NCBI GenBank assembly: GCA_029573925.1
Contig: JAKQBV010000344.1
Coordinates: forward strand, 1-13,565
Direction of reading: 5' to 3'
Source of the DNA: a bacterium
Lineage (GTDB): Bacteria > UBP15 > UBA6099
DNA: 13,565 nt
Below, piece by piece: positions 7,463 through 13,565 of the stretch. Within the stretch, counting starts at the first letter, position 1. Each line of letters begins with the position of its first letter. Made by a program: the position numbers and the translations under genes. The notes beneath the pieces are model-generated. The model ran no database searches, was not told where the DNA came from, and saw only the letters and a list, made by a program, of their open reading frames with translations.

Positions 7463-8692
7463 TTATAACTCAGCGATTTTCACTGTCTCGATGTCAGTAA
7501 TTTTGCCATCTGAAACTTTGACCAAATAAATTGCCACCGGATGTCCGTCGGCAGGACGGCTGGCCGCTGTGGGAACGGTCACTATTTCAGTGTTTGCGTA
7601 TCGTTCCCTGTAAATGCCGTGAACATGCCCGCAGAAGAAATAATCTATAGATTGCTTTTCAAAAAGCGATAGAAGTTCCAAGCGTCCTGTTTCAGTGAAA
7701 GGCACGATTTCGAACGGGCCGTTGACGTCTTTGACTGTGTTGGTAGGATTGTGATGGCCTAAAGCGATTGTTAGTTTGGATGTTTTCTTCGCTTCGGCAA
7801 ACATCGCGTCCAAAGAGTCAAGCTGTTCGTCAGTCACATATCCTGAATCGACGACTTCTCCCAAGCCTCCGAAAATATTTCTTTTATCAGGGGAAGCGTT
7901 ATAAGTGTTTATTCCCAAGATTGCGGTTTCTCCGTATAAGGCCGAATAATCAAGCACGCCAAAGGCGCGCGTCCATTGAGCCAGAGTGTCGAAATTGATT
8001 TTGCCTCCGGCTCCAGACGTGTAGCCGTCATGATTGCCCGGCACTGTAAATGTGGGGAATTTCGCGGCGGATGTCAGCGCGTCCGCGTAGTCTATTATTT
8101 CCTTTTTCGAACGTGGCGGAAGAAAACTGAGATCACCGCAACATACGCAAAATTCAATTTGATTTTCATTTAGAATCTGTATTTCTTTCTTGAATGTTTC
8201 CTCTACGCTGAAGTCCTTAATCATAGACGATATTCGCGGGTCTCCGAAATGCACGTCTGAGATGGCCCCGAAACAGTAGTCGGTTTTGAATTGCTCAACG
8301 ATTTTCACAGCAAGAGGTTGCTTTTCGAATCTTTTGTTGGCCCCCATTGAGACTTCGAGGTACAAATCATACATTCCGGGGGGAGAGGGGACTGTTGGGA
8401 TAAAATGACCGTTTTCAACAGAAAGAACAAACTGCTTTCCGCCGGGAGACGCAATCCATGCGCTGTCAATGGAGGCCCTCGCGCCAGAAGGAGAAAGCCT
8501 GAACGGAAACGACTGCCCGGAAAGCGCGATGGCCGGAGCCGCGAAAGAAGGTTGAATCACCGCGGAAGCGGCAAAAGCAGCTTCGCCGGATGAGGCGGAA
8601 AAAGCTATGGCCGGCAGAAATGCGATTGAAACGGCGCTTGCCGCGGCAATCCCTGTTGATTTTATAAACTCTCTTCTCGTTATGAACTCCAT
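7463..8692 (-). CDS. Tat-exported calcineurin-like metallophosphoesterase
   Basis: This 409-residue protein begins with a twin-arginine signal: TRREFIKS at 5-12, a hydrophobic stretch of about 13-32, and a small-residue cleavage region around FSA. An N-terminal beta-rich region (about 45-132) looks like an Ig-type accessory domain. The catalytic domain follows with all calcineurin-like metal motifs: DVH at 146-148, GD at 186-187, GNHD at 219-222, GHHN at 312-315 and GHVH at 355-358. The enzyme should hydrolyse a phosphate mono- or diester outside the cytoplasm after exporting folded, metal-loaded. Its substrate is unknown; a nucleotide, phospholipid head group or glycan phosphate are all possible. 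The ATG at 8692 is supported by GGGAG 7 nt upstream. A gap of 145 bp with its own promoter candidate separates it from the GH38-like gene, so it may be transcribed separately. Confidence 0.88.
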   Translation of the reverse strand: MEFITRREFIKSTGIAAASAVSIAFLPAIAFSASSGEAAFAASAVIQPSFAAPAIALSGQSFPFRLSPSGARASIDSAWIASPGGKQFVLSVENGHFIPTVPSPPGMYDLYLEVSMGANKRFEKQPLAVKIVEQFKTDYCFGAISDVHFGDPRISSMIKDFSVEETFKKEIQILNENQIEFCVCCGDLSFLPPRSKKEIIDYADALTSAAKFPTFTVPGNHDGYTSGAGGKINFDTLAQWTRAFGVLDYSALYGETAILGINTYNASPDKRNIFGGLGEVVDSGYVTDEQLDSLDAMFAEAKKTSKLTIALGHHNPTNTVKDVNGPFEIVPFTETGRLELLSLFEKQSIDYFFCGHVHGIYRERYANTEIVTVPTAASRPADGHPVAIYLVKVSDGKITDIETVKIAEL

Positions 8693-8699
8693 TATTTTG

Positions 8700-8704
8700 C
8701 TCCC
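8700..8704 (-). promoter_or_regulatory. ribosome binding site of the phosphoesterase gene
   Basis: GGGAG on the minus strand lies 7 nt before the ATG at 8692. This supports the start that places the twin-arginine pair at residues 6-7. Confidence 0.65.
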
Positions 8705-8734
8705 AAGTTAGTGTCCAACGCTGCGCACATGATG

Positions 8735-8763
8735 ATAATAAAAACAAAGCGTCTCTTCAACAA
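8735..8763 (-). promoter_or_regulatory. sigma70-like promoter for the phosphoesterase gene
   Basis: Minus strand: TTGTTG (8763-8758), a 17-bp spacer, TATTAT (8740-8735, 5 of 6). Predicted transcription would begin near 8728, about 35 nt before the ATG. No intrinsic terminator for the upstream GH38-like gene is visible in the rest of this 145-bp gap, so read-through is also possible. Confidence 0.45.
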
Positions 8764-8837
8764 ATGATAGTTACAGGCAATATCTTGCGCTTCGAAAACA
8801 TTATTGTCGTAAAAAAACATATACACAATCAAAAATA

Positions 8838-11800
8838 TCATTTCAATATAGTTATATTCACCGGATCGGAATAAGTGTAATCGCCATCGCTCATAAGTTT
8901 CAGCACGAACCAGAAGCTGCCGCTTAAAGCTTTTTCACCGGCCTTGACGTTGACATGGAATACGGATTCGTCAGACGCGGCGACTTCATAAGACGCTCTG
9001 AAAGGGGATAAACTCAACTGCAATGTTGAAGGCGATTCAACCCATGTGCCTATTGGGGAAACGATGATCGCTTCGCCGGAAATCAGGTGAGACGACGGAT
9101 TGGTAATTTTGACGTCGATGTTTTTTTCTTCGCCGGGTTTGATGACGATGGATTCGGGCGCTGAAATAGTCGGTTTATCAATTTCACCAACCCGAAGGGA
9201 GGCATAGAATCGCTGTGCTTCGTCCGTGTAGATAGCTCTGATAATTCCACCTTTTGAGTTTTCAGCGGGCGTCACGATAATATCTATAATTGAAAAAGCG
9301 CCCGGTTCTAAATCGTAACTAATCGCTGATGGTTCAACGCTCCAGCCTTCCGGAGCCAGCAACTCGATATTTCCTTTAGCCGATGAATCCGTGTATGAGC
9401 TTGCCACTTTGAGTTTGGCGGAGATAGTCGAGGCCGAATCAACGCTAACAGGATCAAAGCTCACAGTGAGAGGTTGGTATCCGAGCGGAGCCACGTTGTC
9501 GTTGTGTCTCCAATAGGCGGAATATACCGGTTGAACCGGCTCCGTTTCTCTTCCTATTCCGGCGTTCTTGCCTGAAGGCAAATCAATGTCAATAACGAAA
9601 GTTTCTATAGCTCTAGGTTTGATGATGGACGAGACAATGTTGTTCTCAATGGAAAGCTTGCCGGTCTTGTTTTCTCTCATATCCGCGAGATGAGCGGATT
9701 TGAAGGAGAATCTAGAAGAAAGTTTAAGAGATGAATCCGAATGAGAGTTGTTGTACACCCTTACAGTCATGGAGGGTTGATTCCCGATTCGAGAGTAAAC
9801 AGGAATCGAGTTGTCGGATGCTTTTACGGCGGAAACGATGACCGATTCCGGTTCAACGCTGAAGAACGACGCGCCAGAAGCAGGCAGAACGGATTGAGGA
9901 GAGGAAGCCGCAGGCTTCAAGACCGCCAACAGAGGACGATTAAATGCAAGCGCGGCTTGCTCAATGTTTTTAGTTTCGAAATCGCCTTCTCCGGTCGCGA
10001 CAGCGTATCTGAATCTGTGGTTCCAGTCTTCTTTTGAGAAAGTCCTGCTGAAAGCCTCGCCGCCGGGTCTTCCTGTGGCGCTTCTGAGGAGTTGAAGAGC
10101 GATTGACCCGTCGGATTCAAAACGATATCCGTTGGAGCCGTTGTTGATAAGAGCAAAAGTGGCGGGTTTCGACGCGATATCAGGTACCGGAGACAACAAC
10201 ATATCGTCAGAGAAATCGGCGCTGTTTTCAGACATGACGCTATTGAGAAGGTTCTCAGACGCTTCCGGGTCGGAAAACATTCTCTTCCCGATAAGCCAAA
10301 TAGGCCTGTCTCCGTCGAACAGAACCGCCATGCCTTTTCTGTTCACTGTGTGAAGAGCGGAGTTGAGATTAGAACCGAGCTTATCGACTAAAGGCTCGAA
10401 AGCTTCGGGGTCGCCGATATAAATAACCGAGTCTGTAGTAAGGTCTTCTTGCTGACTTTCAAAGAAAGTAACGCTTGGCGTTCCTCTTTTTATAAGAGCG
10501 GAAGCAAGGTTTTTGAGAAACGTCTGAGCTTCAGGCTCGTCTCTATTAACAACAATCGCGGGAACTCCTAGAGGGACAGATTTGCCGGCGGCTCTGAGAT
10601 TGAACGAGGTTGACCATCCGGCCCACATGTCGGCGGGGAACTCTTCGCCTCGCTTTCTGGACAAAGGAGCGAATCGCTCGCCGTAAACCGGAGTAAGCCC
10701 TTCGTGGCCTGAAACCGGAAAAAGCAATTTGAAGAGCTTGTTCTCTCCATTGAAGTCATGCACATAAGTGGTGAAATCGATTCTGGGAACGCCTTTTTGC
10801 ATATCGATGCGCTGGACGAGAGAAAAGCCGTCATGGCCGCTTCTTGATTCGATTCTTGAAAAAGTATTTCCACTAGTCACGCTGACGACAGCGGGAGAGG
10901 AGGATGTGAGAAGTTTTGTGGAGTTTTCAGGGATATTTATTCTCCACAAGTCTCCTTTGTCCTCGTAAACGGCTATTGAATTCATAAGCGCGCCGGAGGA
11001 CTCTGACGCGCGGTTTGTTCCTGTGGTCTTATCCACAAAGCTCACGATTCCTCCGCCGCGTTTAGGATCGACCTCGACCGAATAGAATTCGTTTTCGATT
11101 GAGGTTGCGCTTTGGGCAACGGACAAAGTGGATTCGGCTCCGCCGCGCGACGCGCGGAAGACGGAATATCCGAAAGCCGGTATGTCTTTTGCAGTGAATC
11201 TCAGCCTATAAGCGCCGCTCGATGGAAAAACGTCAAAGGGAATATCCGCGCCATCAATGGTTTTAATCGAATTTACAGGAGATGAAACAGTCATCTCGAC
11301 AATATCTGTTCTAGGGAAAGAGAGCGTATTGAACACAACCGCGATATCTTCGTTGTCGGACGCGGAAATATTGATTGAAGACGCGATATATTCCAACGCG
11401 TTGTCTCGGACTTCCTTTGAAAGAGATAGAGATTCGCGCCACCCGTAAAGAATATCAAGATATGAAAGTTCGTTTGTGGTTCCCGGAATAGAGTCATGAT
11501 GCTCGTTGTACATAAGCTCGCGGATAGCTTTATCGAGCGCGCGGGCGGGATATTTCGCTCCGAGAAGATTTGCGACTGTTGAAAGATATTCAGCGTCTAA
11601 GAACGTCGTCTCAGCTTCGCGGTTGGCGATCTTCAAGTCCGTTCTTGAAGAGTAGCAACCGGTGAAAACAGGGTTCAGGTCTTTAGTGGTGAATCTCTGA
11701 TTCAGCTTGTCATCCTTCAACTGAAGCGCCACATCGTTGAAGTACGCGCTGGGCAATGAGAATCGAAGGGCTGGATAAATATATTTTGAATTCCAATATC

Positions 11801-12932
11801 TTGTCAGCATGCCAAGCATTGGCACTGGAGGCATGAAATCGTCGCCAATAGGAAGAAAAAAAGATTTCGCGCTGTGGATGTCGCGAAGAGCGGCGAATGT
11901 GTCGGGAAGCACTTCGCGCTCCATCAATTCGAACAATTCCATAGTCGCGTCTTCGCGTTTATCAAGCTTGACGCGGCCTGAAAACACTTTGCCGAGGTCT
12001 TCTTTCATGTCTAGGTCGAAAGAAATGATTTCAGAGCCATCGGGGGCCATCCAGAAGAACTGGCGCGGGAATCCTATGGGGCCGCCGCGCAGAAATGTGA
12101 AAGAATCGAATCCACTCTTGCGAAGAATCTGTGGAAGTTGTGAAGTATGCCCGAAGTTGTCTATCTGCCATGCCGCGGTCGCGCCGCCTCCTTTCATAAC
12201 AGAGTCCATATAGAGTTTTCCGTAATATAAGTTGCGTATCAGACCCTCGCCGAACACGCTGCTCTCGTCGGGTTGAATATATGAGCCTCCGACAAGTTCA
12301 AGCTGTTTGCGGGAAATCAGGTCGCGCAAAGTGGCCCTGTCTTCGGGATATGTGTCCCAAAATGGTTTCAGATAAGGTATTTGTTCTAAAACGAACGAAT
12401 AGGTCGGATCTACGCGGGCCGCATTGATATATTGTTTTATAAGATCGAGAGCGACAAGAGCGTAGCCGCGTTGTCCGTCCTTGTGAATCCATACGGTGTC
12501 GTAATGAAAATGAGTGGCAAGGTGAATGCGTCGCCAGTCCGGAGGAATCCTATCGATGGAAACCTTCCAATCATAGGACTCATCTTCGATAGAAGCTTTT
12601 ATCGAGAAGTCAGCCGTCCCGGAGCCGCCTGCGGGAAGAGCCGCAATGAAAGCGCGGGCGAAAGCTGAAGCTCCCGGCTCTAAAGAAGAGATGGTTTCAT
12701 TTCGCGGTTCGTCCATTAAAGAGCCGGAAATGGATATGGCAATTTCTTTTACCGGCTCGCTTGAGTTGTTTTTGAATTTGAATGAGATCACCTCTCGCGG
12801 TCTTTCTTTAGCGCCTGAGAACATGCCTGTGGAAAAGGCGCGTTCCAACTCCAGAGAGGCGAACGCCTGCGACTGAACCGACAACGCCACGAATGCCGCA
12901 AGAGCAAGAAATAATGATTTAATAAAACGCAT
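8838..12932 (-). CDS. exported GH38 alpha-mannosidase-like glycoside hydrolase
   Basis: This 1364-residue protein is long for GH38, whose members are usually about 900-1100. A Sec signal peptide (1-25, ending AFA) is followed by an Ig-like region (about 27-127) and the catalytic barrel. The metal and catalytic motifs are present: HFHYDTVW at 141-148 (family HxHND; H143 and D145 as metal ligands), AWQIDNFGH at 254-262 (D258 as likely nucleophile) and NEHHDSIPGT at 476-485 (family HHDAITGT). The GH38 C-terminal beta region starts near 610 and its end is recognisable at 925-1000 (ALINNG, LQLLRS, then FNRPLL). Between these, about 785-905 looks like an inserted alpha/beta domain. The tail has a NEW3-like beta domain (about 1160-1250) and another Ig-like domain (1252-1364). 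The likely role is cleaving alpha-mannosides (or related glycosides) in the periplasm or outside the cell. GGGGGA sits unusually close (3 nt) to the ATG. The nucleotidyltransferase gene ends 32 bp upstream, suggesting one transcript. Confidence 0.87.
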   Translation of the reverse strand: MRFIKSLFLALAAFVALSVQSQAFASLELERAFSTGMFSGAKERPREVISFKFKNNSSEPVKEIAISISGSLMDEPRNETISSLEPGASAFARAFIAALPAGGSGTADFSIKASIEDESYDWKVSIDRIPPDWRRIHLATHFHYDTVWIHKDGQRGYALVALDLIKQYINAARVDPTYSFVLEQIPYLKPFWDTYPEDRATLRDLISRKQLELVGGSYIQPDESSVFGEGLIRNLYYGKLYMDSVMKGGGATAAWQIDNFGHTSQLPQILRKSGFDSFTFLRGGPIGFPRQFFWMAPDGSEIISFDLDMKEDLGKVFSGRVKLDKREDATMELFELMEREVLPDTFAALRDIHSAKSFFLPIGDDFMPPVPMLGMLTRYWNSKYIYPALRFSLPSAYFNDVALQLKDDKLNQRFTTKDLNPVFTGCYSSRTDLKIANREAETTFLDAEYLSTVANLLGAKYPARALDKAIRELMYNEHHDSIPGTTNELSYLDILYGWRESLSLSKEVRDNALEYIASSINISASDNEDIAVVFNTLSFPRTDIVEMTVSSPVNSIKTIDGADIPFDVFPSSGAYRLRFTAKDIPAFGYSVFRASRGGAESTLSVAQSATSIENEFYSVEVDPKRGGGIVSFVDKTTGTNRASESSGALMNSIAVYEDKGDLWRINIPENSTKLLTSSSPAVVSVTSGNTFSRIESRSGHDGFSLVQRIDMQKGVPRIDFTTYVHDFNGENKLFKLLFPVSGHEGLTPVYGERFAPLSRKRGEEFPADMWAGWSTSFNLRAAGKSVPLGVPAIVVNRDEPEAQTFLKNLASALIKRGTPSVTFFESQQEDLTTDSVIYIGDPEAFEPLVDKLGSNLNSALHTVNRKGMAVLFDGDRPIWLIGKRMFSDPEASENLLNSVMSENSADFSDDMLLSPVPDIASKPATFALINNGSNGYRFESDGSIALQLLRSATGRPGGEAFSRTFSKEDWNHRFRYAVATGEGDFETKNIEQAALAFNRPLLAVLKPAASSPQSVLPASGASFFSVEPESVIVSAVKASDNSIPVYSRIGNQPSMTVRVYNNSHSDSSLKLSSRFSFKSAHLADMRENKTGKLSIENNIVSSIIKPRAIETFVIDIDLPSGKNAGIGRETEPVQPVYSAYWRHNDNVAPLGYQPLTVSFDPVSVDSASTISAKLKVASSYTDSSAKGNIELLAPEGWSVEPSAISYDLEPGAFSIIDIIVTPAENSKGGIIRAIYTDEAQRFYASLRVGEIDKPTISAPESIVIKPGEEKNIDVKITNPSSHLISGEAIIVSPIGTWVESPSTLQLSLSPFRASYEVAASDESVFHVNVKAGEKALSGSFWFVLKLMSDGDYTYSDPVNITILK
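10218..10580 (-). other. probable alpha/beta insertion in the GH38 C-terminal domain
   Basis: Residues about 785-905 of the GH38-like protein alternate predicted strands and helices: AIVVNRDEPEAQTFLKNLAS, then VIYIGDPEAFEPLVDKL, then GMAVLFDGDRPIWLIG. This differs from the beta-rich sequence on both sides and recalls the small alpha/beta domain (20b-type) found beside other hydrolase barrels. The boundaries are by eye. Confidence 0.4.
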
Positions 12933-12935
12933 AAG

Positions 12936-12941
12936 TCCCCC
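12936..12941 (-). promoter_or_regulatory. closely spaced ribosome binding site of the GH38-like gene
   Basis: GGGGGA on the minus strand ends 3 nt before the ATG at 12932, closer than the usual 5-9 nt. No other in-frame start would preserve the signal peptide, so the start is kept. Confidence 0.45.
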
Positions 12942-12964
12942 GATGCAGCGGCGTCAATTCTCCA

Positions 12965-13565
12965 TCAATCAGAGCCGCGCTTTTTTATAATATATCTCTC
13001 ATATTCCTCGAATTCTTCTTTGGTTCCCACGTCGGATGTAAATCCCGTCACAGGCATCGCTCCCACGCGCTTGCCGTTTTCAACAAGCATGTTAACGGCT
13101 GTGGGAAGCTCGTATTCGCCTCTCGGACTTTTTTCAAGTCTTCGCACTTCATCGAAAATGACAGGAGTGAAGATAAACAGGCCGCGATTGTTCCATTTTG
13201 TTGTCGATTCTCCTCGCGGAGGTTTCTCGATTAACTTTGTCACAATGTCGCCGTCAACGTAAACCGCCGCGCCCGCGTACGGGTCGTCCACTTCGTTCAA
13301 CGTTATGGAAGCGTCGAATCCGCCTTTGCTATGAAACTTGGCTAGGGCAGGGTAGTTTCCATGGTCAACCAGAACGTCGCCGAAACCGAGCATGAAGTCG
13401 CCGCCGCTGAGTTCTTTTTCGGCGAGCATCAGAGCGTGGCCAGTACCGAGAAGCTCTTTCTGTTCGAGCCATCCGAGGCGCATTCCGGAATATTCCGAGC
13501 CGTAGTGGTTCCGCATAGCGTCTCCGAGATACCCGACCACAATGAACAGATCGTCCACGCCGGCA
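12965..13565 (-). CDS. sugar-1-phosphate nucleotidyltransferase, N-terminus cut by window edge
   Basis: The last 200 or so residues of an NTP_transferase (RmlA/GalU/ManC-like) protein are present. The reading frame runs off the right edge (AGVDDLFIVVGYLGD is the first visible stretch), so the apparent GTG at 13558 is an internal valine, not the start. About 45 residues with the N-terminal GxGTRLxPLT nucleotide loop should lie outside. Visible family features are VVGYLGD, LLGTGHAL (substrate loop), GFGDVLVD (metal-binding Asp strand), an EKPPRGES stretch and TSDVGTKEEFEEYERY near the end. The enzyme joins a sugar 1-phosphate to an NTP to make a nucleotide sugar in the cytoplasm; which sugar and which base cannot be told. 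There is no C-terminal acyltransferase or left-handed helix domain. It lies 32 bp upstream of the GH38-like gene on the same strand. Confidence 0.88.
   Translation of the reverse strand, partial: AGVDDLFIVVGYLGDAMRNHYGSEYSGMRLGWLEQKELLGTGHALMLAEKELSGGDFMLGFGDVLVDHGNYPALAKFHSKGGFDASITLNEVDDPYAGAAVYVDGDIVTKLIEKPPRGESTTKWNNRGLFIFTPVIFDEVRRLEKSPRGEYELPTAVNMLVENGKRVGAMPVTGFTSDVGTKEEFEEYERYIIKKRGSD

Noticed and set aside
8466..8747. 93-codon minus-strand frame starting MFLLSSC, lipoprotein-like at first glance
   Set aside because: It overlaps the phosphoesterase start in another frame, its later residues are Arg-rich and low in complexity, and the phosphoesterase has the better ribosome site and conserved motifs.
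9741..10156. Forward 98-codon and reverse 79-codon frames
   Set aside because: Both lie within the GH38-like gene in other frames; the true frame is supported by family motifs on both sides.
11809..12213. 134-codon forward frame
   Set aside because: It is the antisense shadow of the GH38-like catalytic region, with no ribosome site and a Ser/Arg-rich composition typical of shadows.
13556..13558. GTG as the start of the nucleotidyltransferase
   Set aside because: The frame continues to the window edge with Ala-Gly, matching the family pattern AGVDD, and the N-terminal nucleotide-binding loop would be missing.

Overview
The window holds six complete protein genes and one gene cut off by the right edge. 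All are intact, with no frameshift. I see no tRNA, rRNA, insertion sequence, CRISPR array or integrase. The products are bacterial: a glutamine-dependent asparagine synthetase-like enzyme, GT-B and ArnT/PMT-like glycosyltransferases, a Tat-exported phosphoesterase, a Sec-exported GH38 alpha-mannosidase-like hydrolase and a sugar nucleotidyltransferase. Sigma70-like promoters and Shine-Dalgarno sites support a bacterium. The phylum cannot be fixed from this window; export by both Sec and Tat would suit a diderm but does not prove one.

Layout, left to right. Positions 1-145 hold no clear gene, only a possible tail of a rightward reading frame ending at 79. Positions 146-4139 carry two leftward, very AT-rich genes for polytopic membrane proteins: an 811-residue protein with a spermidine-synthase-like domain between two membrane blocks, and an ArnT/PMT-like glycosyltransferase. 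Upstream of them on the same strand is an asparagine synthetase (glutamine-hydrolysing)-like gene (4284-6143). These three probably form one leftward unit, perhaps with an internal promoter in the 144-bp AT-rich gap.

A GT4 glycosyltransferase gene (6259-7434) points the other way. It shares a short divergent control region with the asparagine synthetase gene, in which the two predicted -10 boxes overlap. It converges on a Tat-exported metallophosphoesterase (7463-8692). To the right lie a 1364-residue exported GH38-like hydrolase (8838-12932) and the truncated nucleotidyltransferase (12965 to the edge). These last two are 32 bp apart and probably co-transcribed.

How the genes may work together (inference): the left half looks like part of a surface-glycan assembly and decoration locus, with cytoplasmic sugar transfer (GT4), lipid-linked sugar transfer at the outer membrane face (ArnT/PMT-like), amidation (AsnB-like) and an unknown SAM-type or aminopropyl-type modification by the fused membrane protein. 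The right half pairs nucleotide-sugar synthesis with two exported enzymes, one cleaving glycosides and one a phosphoesterase. The most unusual proteins are the membrane spermidine-synthase homologue, which lacks the expected catalytic aspartate, and the GH38-like enzyme, whose C-terminal beta domain seems to be split by an alpha/beta insertion.
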